From Aporrectodea caliginosa (lineage: Eukaryota; Annelida; Clitellata; Crassiclitellata; Lumbricidae), in NCBI GenBank assembly GCA_020284085.1, contig JACEVL010000279.1:435001-499000 (forward strand): a DNA stretch of 64,000 bases, in the 5' to 3' direction. Both the position numbers and the translations under genes were made by a program. The notes beneath the pieces are model-generated. The model was not told the DNA's origin. It worked only from the letters and a program-made list of their open reading frames with translations, and searched no databases. Every line of letters begins with the position of its first letter. Positions within the stretch are counted from its first letter, which is position 1. Positions 34,275 through 45,500 of this stretch are shown here, one piece after another.

Positions 34275-34441
34275 ACTACTATTCCTGAACTTAAATTGGC
34301 TGTAGTGCGGATCCAAAAGAAACTGTCATCCTTACCCTCTCCTTCTGTCTTCCTCTCTCCACCCCTACTTCACTTTTTCTTATAGAAGCTTATACCTGTG
34401 AAGTTAGGCGAGGAAGAAGCAATTCCAGGTTCTTGAAAGAA
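34275..34441 (+). repeat. Dispersed repeat X, copy 3
   Basis: Shares CTGAACTTAAATTGGCT and CACTTTTTCTTATAGAAGC with 10791-11070 and 24252-24545. Confidence 0.75.
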
Positions 34442-34764
34442 TAGAATAAATTATTCACATGATTCCTTTATTTGACTGTTTACTGGATTTGAATCGAGTA
34501 CATGACCAATTATTAGTTTGCCATTACAATTATACGGACTAGAACGCTAGCAATAGCAAGAAATAAATAGTAACAATCTTAATTAAAATAAAGCGCACAC
34601 GATGTTACAAATTTAAAACGAATGCATCAGACGATTTCACGAGAAGCAGCTGGCAGCTTATTTAATGATCCCCATATTTAAGTTATTAGTCAGTCGGCCT
34701 AATATTTAATCAGTGAGCTGAATTATATATGATACAGCACTGTGTAGCATATTATATTATTTAC
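34442..34764. other. Unclassified sequence
   Basis: No gene or repeat is recognised. Confidence 0.4.
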
Positions 34765-35100
34765 CTCTATAATAGTTCTCAGGAGGAAGTCTTCCTCTCA
34801 GTATGTGACCAATCCACTTCTTCTGGCTCCCACTTATTGTTGTCATCAGATCCACTTCCACCTCTTGTAGTAGGCCTACCTCTTCGTCTGTTTTATGCTC
34901 TTTCCAACTAACTTTTTCGCCATACCCACATCTCAAACGCCTCTAACCGTACGTCATCCTTTTAGCTAGTACAATGTCATGTTTCAGAGTCATACATTAG
35001 CACACTCCATTTAATTCTTTTCAACATTCTTTTTGTTTAGGTTCCACATCAGTCCCTCCCTCATTTTTGCCTCTTTTATAACCACACACACTGTCCAAGT
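34765..35100 (-). pseudogene. Non-LTR retrotransposon 3' fragment, copy 2
   Basis: Direct diverged copy of 33947-34265, offset by about 818 bp. Confidence 0.6.
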
Positions 35101-35229
35101 AAGAGAAACTCATGACTTGTTCTATCTTATTATTCGTACGTATACAGTTGTTTCTTCTTTCCTGCTTATCTTCAAAAACTATAGCGTTGGCTAAAGTCTA
35201 ATCACATCAATGGCTAAAACAGAAATAGG

Positions 35230-36090
35230 CCTATACGAGATTGAACAATAAACTGAGAAGGACAGGAGCAATGTGGAGAAATGGAGGAATCACAAAAAAT
35301 TAGAAGATACGATCATGTGTACCAAAAGGTGAAGTTCGCAAAATATCGACAATGAGAATTACGGTAGAAGACAAGAGTGATAGGATTTTAAGGACCCAAA
35401 CGATGCTAGAAAAAGAGAAAGCTGATACAAAGAATATGTGGATGATCCATGTCAGAGGGGCCGTCCATAAATGACGTCACGCACCTAGGGGAGGGGGTCG
35501 GAAATTTGTGACGATGTGTGACGTGGGGAGGGGGTCAGCGAAGTGTGACGTCACATCAGGTCTGTGTAATTAAATTTAACAATTAACAACATTTTAAGTT
35601 TAAAATAACAGCACTAATTTTGAGTATTAAAATTTTTATTTAATTTTTCTGATTATTTTAATGTATACGGGCACCATTATTGATAATTTTCGCAATTATT
35701 TAAAAATTTGTCACCGACAGATTTTTAAATACTTATTACAATGACAATAAATGGGTTTTGAAACATGTTTATTATCAAGTGGAAACTTTGTATTAGGGGG
35801 GTCAGAGCTTTGTGACGTCATTTTTCAGGGGTGTTACTTTTTGTGACGAAGTGTGACGAGGGAGGGGGGTCAAAAATCGGCCAAAATAGCGTGACGTCAT
35901 TTATGGACTGCCCCCAGAGTAAAAAAGGCCTAGGGATCTAAATGAAGACCTGCAATGCATAAGGCTAACGGGGGAGGATATTATAGGAAAGGATGTGCGG
36001 TGCTGGCTTTAAGCGAAATGAAAAATAACAAAGCAGAGGGTATTGACAACATATCAGATATCAATGCGGCAAAACGAAATTTCTAGACAT
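35230..36090 (+). pseudogene. LINE reverse transcriptase N-terminal fragment, split by a small transposon
   Basis: Before the insertion the plus strand reads KEYVDDPCQR (near 35430-35456). After it comes ALSEMKNNKAEGIDNIS (36007-36060). These match the 'WKEYxxxLY' and 'AxxxMKxGKAxGxDxI' motifs at the start of many LINE reverse-transcriptase domains. The frame is broken and the element at 35457-35914 interrupts it. Confidence 0.6.
35457..35914 (+). mobile_element. TGACGTCA-rich inverted-repeat element, copy 1
   Basis: Ends GGGGCCGTCCATAAATGACG and GTCATTTATGGACTGCCCC are inverted. CAGA occurs on both sides (35453-35456 and 35915-35918). Many TGACGTCA or GTGACG words lie in the terminal 100 bp at each side, around an AT-rich middle. 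A second copy in reverse lies at 36924-37379. No protein is encoded. Superfamily not assigned. Confidence 0.85.
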
Positions 36091-36560
36091 TTTATCACCT
36101 GCGTCCTAAATTGTAAAGGTAATGTCCAAAAGTCAAGAGCCAATAATTGCACATAGTAAAACTTGACAAACTTCAGAATCGATACAGTCATATTGTGTAC
36201 GGTATCCTGACATCCCCCCGGACAATTTCCCTGAACAGTAAGTAGGTAACTCTACCATTGTCCATCATAACCGTTATTAATCCAACTTTTATTGAAGCAA
36301 AGACCTTCTTTCATCATTCCAACTTCTATTTAAGTAGAGAATTATTTTCATCAGTCCCATTTCGGGGGAAACGTACGTCTGGGGGAAATGTCCGGGGGAA
36401 ATGTCCTAGACCCATAATGTACAGGCCTATCGAGTTTCAACTCGAGTTGAACTGACCCAGTGTGTATGTGCGCGTGTGTTCCTCTCCTCTCTCCGAACGT
36501 CTACGCAGCGAGTAGGCCTATTATATATTTAGGCTATATGTGTATTGTGTAGGTACCTCT
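36091..36560. other. Unclassified, with a degenerate piece of the CGTCGAACGAC element
   Basis: 36270-36365 resembles the interior of the element at 10124-10606 (CCAACTTCTATTTAAG... then TTTTCATCAGTCCCATTTCG). Otherwise nothing is recognised. Confidence 0.4.
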
Positions 36561-36579
36561 GTCACAGTACCCTCTCTGT

Positions 36580-36755
36580 TTCCTATCTCTCTCTGTCTAT
36601 GTGTTTGTGACTGTATGTCTCTGTCTGCCTGCCTCTTTCGCTCTCCTCTCCATCTCCATCCCTTTATGTCTCTCTCACTCTCTCTCTCTTTCGCTCTCTC
36701 CCCTCCCTCCGCTCTCTCTCCCTCCCTCTCTGTCTCTGTCAGTCTCTCTTGCAGG
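36580..36755. repeat. CT-rich low-complexity tract
   Basis: Mostly TCTC/CCTCTC units. Open frames here are repeat translations. Confidence 0.9.
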
Positions 36756-36923
36756 ATGAAATTTGCGCCCGTCAGTCAGACGTAAGGTTTACGCTCTTCT
36801 AGACTAATGAAGAAGAAAATCTACTTTCCAACCATCACTTTTACGCCTGTTTAGTTTTCAAAACCAAAAGGTCAAGCTTTACTATACGCAATGCCCTATA
36901 GGCAATCGCCTTGCTGACCATTA

Positions 36924-37379
36924 GGGGCCGTCCATAAATGACGTCACGCTATTTTGGCCGATTTTTGACCCACCTCCCCCATGTCACACTTCGTCACAAA
37001 AAGTCACACACCTGAAAAATGACGTCACAAAGCTCTGACCCCCTACAACCAAATTTCCACTTGATAATAAAACATGTTTCAAATCCCATTTATTGTCATT
37101 GTAATAAGTATTTAAAAATCTGATGGTGACAAATATTGAAATAATTAGAAAATTATTAATAATGGTGCCCGTATCCATTAAAATAATCAAAAAAATTATG
37201 AACATTTTAATACTCAAAATTAGTGCTGTTATTTTAAACTTAAAATGTTGTTAATTGTTAAATTTAATTACACAGACCTGATGTGACGTCACACTTCGCT
37301 GACCCCTCCCCATGTCACACATCGTCACAAATTTCCGACCCCCTCCCCTAGGTGCGTGACGTCATTTATGGACGGCCCC
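36924..37379 (-). mobile_element. TGACGTCA-rich inverted-repeat element, copy 2
   Basis: Reverse-orientation copy of 35457-35914, flanked by TTA on both sides (36921-36923 and 37380-37382). Ends GGGGCCGTCCATAAATGACG and GTCATTTATGGACGGCCCC are a closer inverted match than in copy 1. Confidence 0.85.
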
Positions 37380-37679
37380 TTACCCAAAGCCACGGTCGCT
37401 CGTAGCAGGGGACGTATCTAGCGTTGGGCTGAACCCCCCGCCCCCAAAAACCAAATCAAGCTCTAAGGCCTCACTATATAGGTTCGTGCTACCGCTTTCG
37501 CTATGCTTAAGGCTTAAAGCCTCCCTAAACGATAAGTCCTTAGTTACATCACTGCTCGTAGGGGAAGGTCATCAGGTTAAGACGTATGCTTATACGGAAT
37601 GGCACCGAGTCACAAAATTGTGAAATATTTTGACGCTGTCATATTGTGACAAACTACGTTATAAGCGCTATAATTTTTT

Positions 37680-38045
37680 TGTCTCACACTCATATTTGCA
37701 GAGTCTTTCGCTAGACGACGCGCAAGCCTACGCTGAGCAGCACTAGAGCCTAGGACGACTGAGGCGTGGCCTTCGGCTGTATGCAGCGACTTCGCGGTAA
37801 TTTTTCCCGCTCTCCGTCAGAGCGCGGCAACGGCGCTTGTCGTTGGCGCCAACCGTGGCCGCTGTGCTGCTATGCTAGGAAGGCGACGTACAACGTTGTA
37901 TACGGCAGCGACTGATGCTGTCTCAGTCTGCAACAATGTTTTGGAGCTCATTGACCGTCAGCAATGGCCGAAAATAGGCGCGCATGTTTGGCGCGCATTG
38001 CAGCACCTAACGTCCTTTCTTAGTTTAAGCGCGTAGAATGCCAAT
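37680..38045. promoter_or_regulatory. CpG-rich segment of unknown role
   Basis: Dense in CG dinucleotides (CTAGACGACGCGCAAG, GGCAACGGCGCTTGTCG) in an otherwise AT-rich window. It could be a CpG-rich promoter of a plus-strand gene or an end of an unidentified repeat. No long ORF follows immediately. Confidence 0.3.
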
Positions 38046-39479
38046 ATAAGGGTAGCCTTTAGGCGCCATAGAGATTAGAAAGCGGGAAATAAGTTTACAA
38101 GAGAGCGAGAGGGGCCAATCGATAAGTTAGGAAAGATAAGATTAGGCCTATCCGTAAAGCTGCGGCGTTTGATAAACTCTTGTCCGTGTTTAAGCGTCGA
38201 AATCGATTACTTTAAAGGCGTCGATGCGATAAGACAGATTCGATATTGGATTATTTTTCGTACAATTTCGATAGAGAAGACGCGTTATCAAATCTGCGGA
38301 TTTAGACGTTTGTGGTCTCTCTGTTGGAATATTCCGTTGAAGAAGAAGAAAAAGAAGAAGAGGAAGTGGGAAAGAGAAAGGAAGTAAGAGAAGATAGGTG
38401 AAACTGCAGAATGAATTCAATTCTGCCCAACTTCGTAGGCTCGTAGGAGTCGTAGCTGAAATAGATATAGAGTAGACACACCTGTCCACTCGGAATGTCA
38501 GTTTGCAGAATCAGAAGACCATAAACACGAAACACAACACAAGCACAAGCTGATGTTGATACTTGTCAGATACTCTGGTGCATGTTAACAGAGCACGAGG
38601 TTTTGTAGAGATGGCATACTCGCTAGACTTCACATTCTCCAATCTGTATTTGCCTGGCCAATGTATATTCCAAAAGTCCGTCTCTTCCTCTCCAGTCTGT
38701 TCTAAATGCTGTCGCCAAATTAATAGTCCCACTTCCCCGTTTGTTAACATCTCCTCTTTCATGTGTGACCACCTTCACTGACTCCTCTTATTGCTCGAAT
38801 TCAGCTCAAGGTTCTTAATCGAATCTACTGGTCGTATTCTGGCCTAACTCCTGAGTGGCTTTGTCAATTTTTGAAAGAAATGATAAAAAGTTTGTACAGC
38901 CGGTAATTCAAACCTAAGCACAGGCGGCAAATATACACAAACTCCGGTAGTCTGCAGTATAGTCCTAACAGTACAGCTTAACATGACGATAATACAGGTG
39001 ACAGAACATATTCATTATTGCAGAATTAACACTGAACATATATACCTCTATGTACAATGTACATATTATCTTACACAATCTGAAAAATGTTTTGACTATT
39101 ATACACTCAAATTCAAAACTGTTGGGCATTAAAATAAAATGTAGAATGTTAAATTAAGAGTATGTACAACAGATTACAGTATTGTAGCAGCACTGGCAAT
39201 GGCCATCTAATCGATAATGTCCCTTAAAATAGCTAAAATGCATCCAAAGCCACTGAGATGACTATGTAATGCTGTCATCAACACTGTCAGCTATTACTGT
39301 TACTATTACAGCCGTTGTCAAGAACTCTAGAAGCTTGAAGATGTTGTCAGTTTTACTGATGAGGCCTCAAATTGATGCATCCAAAACACGCGGGAACCTT
39401 CAGCATCTGCTTTATCTTCTGTTATGATCTTCACCTGTCTGGTATCAAACAGATGTTCATAATTTTCTCTTTGCACCGC
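38046..39479. other. Unclassified sequence, includes probable plexin 3' UTR
   Basis: The part just below 39480 would be the 3' untranslated region of the plexin transcript on the minus strand. I could not place its end. A purine-rich AAG tract lies at 38338-38380. Frames around 38511-38781 have no recognised domain. Confidence 0.4.
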
Positions 39480-39581
39480 TTAGTAAAAGTTGGCACCTTC
39501 GACTGCTTTGCATGCTTGTTCAAATTTGTCACCAAGATGTAGTTTGCGAGAGACGGAGTCATTGTCAAAAGCTTCCAGTAA
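39480..39581 (-). CDS. Plexin terminal exon 14
   Basis: Acceptor TTTTTTAG. Encodes [20 protein letters not shown] then [13 protein letters not shown] and stop (39480-39482). It lies at the position of the C-terminal plexin helix. The residues are less conserved, as expected. Confidence 0.85.
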   Translation of the reverse strand, partial: LLEAFDNDSVSRKLHLGDKFEQACKAVEGANFY

Positions 39582-42500
39582 CTAAAAAACAACAAATGCT
39601 GAGGAATGAGTCTTTCACTGTTTACTTTGCTTCTTGTAAGCCATTATGCACTTCATATAAACATAATCATAAATTGTATAGCACCACTTCAAGAGAAACT
39701 CCTCAGAGGCACACCTCACCTTATAACACCAAACCACGATCGAAAAGAATGGTTTTCAAACGCTTGCAAAAAAGGGGCAAAGAAAGACCAAAACGTTCAT
39801 TACGGAGGTTGCGAGGCAACCTATTCCAGAAAGATGGACCGACCACAGCGAAGCTTTTATGGAGAACTGTGGAAGTTCAAGCCATAGGGACAACCATGTT
39901 GCCTTGCGTGGCAGAGCGAAGGAATCTACTACGGCCTGGTGTGGATGACACCAGCACACAAAGCTACCTAAGACAAATTGGGGCACGGCCTGCAAGACAA
40001 TCATGTATATAAGCATGTGAAATGTAAAGCTTCAGATTTAAGACCTCTTTATTAGTGCATTTGGAAATGACTTATTAATAACATTGATGAGTCAAATAGA
40101 TAATTAAAACTAAACTGTGTAGGCCTACATAAACAAAAATAAAAATTGAATGCTACACCTAAATTTAATATTCACTAGAATCAAAGAATTACTACCTCAT
40201 AGTTGTATTCAGCAGCATATTTATAAAGATCTCTCAGAGCCAAACCAATGTTAAATTCTGCCACATGTGCCTACAAACAGAAGGTATAAAACATATCTTT
40301 ATGCTATCGTTTCTAACACTGACACTGAATGTGTTCATGTGAATGTGACCTTGGTAGAGAAAATGGCAAGGACCACTTGTTGGGGCTTATTACAAATTTT
40401 TCATAAACTTATACCTTAAGGGAGTCAGGTTTCTGGACACATAAAATATCATTGGGCAGGAATTCATATAAAAAATTTGATCCAGTAAGTGATATGTGAT
40501 CCTTTTCTCAGCAAATCCATACAGAAACACACACATAATATCAGGTGTTAAGGTTATCTTGATCATTAACAACAAATATTAGGGGCATCAACCTTTCTCA
40601 TGTGTGAGTTGCAAATCTTTTAAGAACATGAATGTTTGTTGAATATGTCTGAAGGAGTAGAATAAGACCTCAGAAATTGCAATATCTATATAGGTCGATA
40701 TCTTGAGAAATATATCATTACGATCCATGTTTGCAGTAGACTTTTATTCACTGTCTGTCACTGGCTTACATGTCAACTCACTGACCTGTGAATGTTGTAT
40801 CATGATGTGTGACATTTCTTCATCGGTTACAGGTGGCAAGTCTTGGACATCGCGGTAGAACTGTGCCAGCATTTGTCGATAGCGTGGAATGTCTTTAGCA
40901 AATAATAGTTTCGTGGACGGTGAATCCTGCACAGATCATATTCAATGTGAGATCATCCACAACTGTTACTGAATACAGGAAGTGCAACTATCACAGAACA
41001 ATAGCAGTTAATGTGGCAGCATAATCTATTGTGTAGCATGCTGCCATAAGTCTGCCCAAGGGCTTCTTAATGCTTGAAAATTAACAACAAATATTAGGGG
41101 CCTCAAACTTTCTCATATGTACAGTAGAAGTTGCAAATCTTTTAAGAACATGAATGTTAATTGAATATGTTTGAAAGAGTAGTATAAGACCTCTGAAATT
41201 GCAATATCTATCTATCTATAGGAGTTCTTTGATGAATATAGTCAGAAATGAGCATCTCCTAAATATGTATCACTGTGGGATTGCAGAGCTTTGCTAGCAG
41301 ATAATTTAATCTCTTTTCACTTTGCACTTATTTACAAAACCTTAGAAAATAGTTTATCAGTTTCATTTGATTAATCCCCTTTTTTCAAGCAAAGTGAAAG
41401 GTGAGTGAGAGTAATAATTTCTGTAAAGAATTCATAAAGCATTTAGAATTTACCATTAGCCATCATGCAAATTGTTAAATTGTGGTTTCAAGAGGTCAAA
41501 CTGAATTAATTCGTCTGTATACTTGGAAACTGAATTTGCCTTGCCCATCATAAACGTTCCCTTGTCCATCATAAACGAAGTGTGTACACTTCATTAAAAA
41601 AACAGCATAACAATCAAATCAAGTCTTTCAATGTCTTCACTCTGCAGCTTTTGAATAGAGATGATTTACTATTAGAAAGGCATTCATCATTATGAAGGTG
41701 GGTTGCTGCTCAATTGGCTTGGTCAGATCAGACATCCAGAGTAACATGTCCTAGCACTGAAAGCAGCACAAGATTCCAAATGAAGAGCACGATGCCAGTG
41801 AACTAGACAGAGGTTGTTGGAAGACATACCTTGCTCAGCGTCTGTGTCTGCGTGGAACAGGTGTCCATCAGTGTCTGGGCAATCGTTGAAAGACAAGATT
41901 CTATGATGACGGATTTGTTTATGTCGAACACAAATTCTGGATTTTTCATCAGGCTGACCCAGAACCTCAGAGGAAGACTAGAAAAGAGGTTGAGAAATAC
42001 GAGATTTAGAAAACAATGTAAAAACTCCATTAATTCATCCAATACATCAAATCTGATATGTACTCAAACTAGCAATGTGTGCTCACTAACTGGTCATAGT
42101 GACCATCTCTTGGAAGGCTCTAACCTGAACGTTACAAGTGCTCAAGCAATTGGCAGTTCTACAGTACTGAGTTGCAAACACGCGCATCAGCTCTGGCAAG
42201 CAGGCAGGATCAGGCACATCATTTGATGGCACATATATAATTATAATTGTAATCTGACATCTATACAGTGCCACTTCAAGATAAAACTTATCAGTGGCGC
42301 TCCCAACATGAACCATCGAAATTACTGTCAAATAATAGACTTCAGGTGCTTGTGAAACTGTGTAAGGGACATACTAAGGAGCTCGAGCTGCAGCTCTCAT
42401 ATGCCATTCCATTGATGGATTGTTGCTTTTAAAATAACTGTAGCTTAAAGATCCCTCTCACAACTACTGGTGACAGAGGCAAGCATTTGAAGGTATCACT

Positions 42501-45500
42501 ACTAACGTCTCACTTCACCAAAACAGGATTGCCACTACTAAAAATTTATGCTATGGTCTGACTACACATCCAGATAACAGTCAGAAAGACCTGTTGCTTT
42601 TCCAGATGTGGATGACTTCTGGGTCGATAATGTTATGTCTGGCAGCTGAACTGTCCAAGAAGTCAAAGAGGTACTTGATTGCTGGAGGCAGACTGGAACT
42701 GGCACATAGCATCGTCATAAACAGATCATCTATGTACAGCTGGAGGGTGCACTGTTAGCAGTTTGAACATGAAAGCAACAAGTTAATAATCAGCAAATAA
42801 CTAATTAGTTAATATTTATCTTTCAACCATTGTTAGTCATCATTGTTAATCTAACATCTGACATATTTTTCAGGTTTCTTGTAAGAAACTGTTTAGCTGA
42901 CTGTTTGGTAATGTTAATTGGTACACATCATTCAAAAATCTGTTGCCACTGATTCTGCAAGTCCTTGTGCTAATGGTATTCCTTGTGGAACTGGCTCAAT
43001 AACATACACTTGTATTAGTACAGAACATTTATCACAAAGTCTTGTCATTTCAGTCTACGGAATCTTACCTTTGTGGCAAGAAGTCGTGTCAGGAAGACTT
43101 CAGAAATTACTTTCTGTACACGACCAGAATTCTGACTATCATCATGTTTCACCTGACAGAAAAATCATCCTTTTAGTCACATGTTACAATTTACTTACAC
43201 TAACTCACGTGCTGCACCGTAAAACTCTGGTTTCAAGAGATCAAATAAGTTAAAAAATAAAAGCATCTAGACTCAATATTAATTATCATATTAAAAAGTG
43301 AATATAGAATATCAACAGATGTCACATTAAAATTTTAGAATTCCAGGTAGGTCAACAGACCTAAAATCTCTGACGGTAGCATAAGCTTACAGAAAATAGT
43401 CGACCTCATTAAAATATTAAATCTACTGCAATACACTGAGCACAAAGACCATTTCTGAAGAGGCACAGCAGAAATGGCCACATACACACAAAAGAATAAA
43501 TCATGGCAGATGATAGAAAATGTTAGAGGATGAGAGAATGGTCTAACCAAGTGATAGAACTTTGACCCTTCCTCAGAGACAAAGAAAGGTGTCGTCGAAC
43601 TGACTGGTGAGTGGCTGTTGATATCCACACTAGCTAAAAACAAAACAAATTACTAGCACTAAAAATGACTTTATAATGACACCTAAACATTTTCAGTGCA
43701 AAATATGATTGTTGTTAATCTACTGGCTTGCTCTTCTGTAGAAATTCTTCTTCAGAATGAAGAAGAAAAGCAGTCCCTTAAGCTAGCCTTGAGGCAGCCA
43801 TGGGTATGAAGTGCTATAGACCAGTGCTTCCCAAAGTGGTGGTCCGCGGACCGGTGCCGGTCCGCGAGCCCTCAGTTGCCGGGCAAAGTGAGTCAAGAAA
43901 CTGGTCAAATTGTCTCAGAATCAAGAAATGGTTATTATATATTATTTGTAAAAGTCATAACAAAAACATTTATTATAGGCTAGCATTTAAATGGCAATAG
44001 GTTCATAGAATTGGCTAAACATGCAATTAAATCGATTTTCATACATATTTTAGGAATTTTATTTGGGGAATCGAAAAATATAAATAATTAATAATTTGGG
44101 CACCGGTCCTCCTGCAGTGGAAAAAATTCCTGCCGGTCCGTGACACTGAAAAGTTTGGGAAACACTGCTATAAACTTCATTTTCTTAGCCTCAGTATATG
44201 AGGGCAAGTGGCCAGTCCTCTCTCTCACTGTCTTCTCTTCCGATCGACAGTGTACGGTCAGTGTACTCATTATAGCAGAGTCGGCTAGGGGAGAAGGTGG
44301 AGCAGAAATCTCGAAACAAATTTCTGCCCTGGCATGAATTCGAACACCCCACCTCTCCATTGACAGTCCAGCAAGCTAACCACTACCAAGCACCCCATTC
44401 ATAATGACATTAAGATCATAATTATAAAAATGAAGATCAACATCAGAAAATCCACATTAAATGTTGCAAGCGAAGGTACAGTGTCAAGATTGAACGCGAG
44501 TCAGAAGGTCACTCACTGTACATTTGTGGATTCAGATCTTGCCTCCGCTTAGGAATGACAACCAGAGTGGCGCCGTCTGGTATACGGTAGTGTCCAAGGG
44601 TGTTGATTTTCTGCCATCCCTTGTTTGTGGCAGTTGTCAAGTCATCATCATGAAGGACAATAACACCTTGACCTGGTGAACCCCACTCTGCAAAGCATGA
44701 TTATTTACAGTTATAACTAAGGCAACGCTTTTCTGAAGCAGAATCATGACTAATGATGACTTCAACAATTAGCAGCAAGGTTTAAAATAAATAAAGCAAT
44801 AATGATCAGGTAAATGTTTCACAGAACACATAACACATAAATGGCTTCCATAACCTCAAGACTCAGTGGAAGCAAAAAAAATTAAAATCATGTAAAACAT
44901 GAAAAAACAAATAGTAAACCTTGTATAACCAGAAAGATCATTATAGGATGTAAGTTGTGACAAAATGTATAAACAAATTCTCAACCAATAAAGAATACCA
45001 ATTTAACTAATTTGATTATTAACCTGTGATCAACATCACTTGACAAATATTAAGGACTCTTTCCACTTACATGTACCAACAATTCTGAGGTGTGCAATAT
45101 AGTATCTGCTCAATCATAGAGGGTTAATCATAACCAGTGATTCCCTTTATTCAAAACTAAAATTCTACCATAGTCTTTGCAACATAACTATACTTTATCC
45201 TAGGTGTAATATAATGCCTGGAAAAAATAACTTTCTACTGATAAAGGACAACTTCTTCAGCTAGAACAGACCGAGGTCAACATCGAGGACTGATGGTCGG
45301 CAAGAGAAGGGCGTGTTTAGGTAGATCGCATCAAGTGCCTTCTCCTTCGCCTGAGTTATTGTATCACAGTCCAGCATCTTACAGGTGGTCGGCTCCTGCT
45401 GAGGAAAGCTTCCACCATCAACTAAGTTCACCACCTGAGAAAACAACAGACACAGACTAATAATACATTTTTCAGGCTTAATTATAACCACAGACCATTC

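Noticed and set aside
39512..40012. 166-codon plus-strand ORF
   Set aside because: It overlaps the antisense of the terminal plexin exon and a repeat-like segment; no domain is recognisable.
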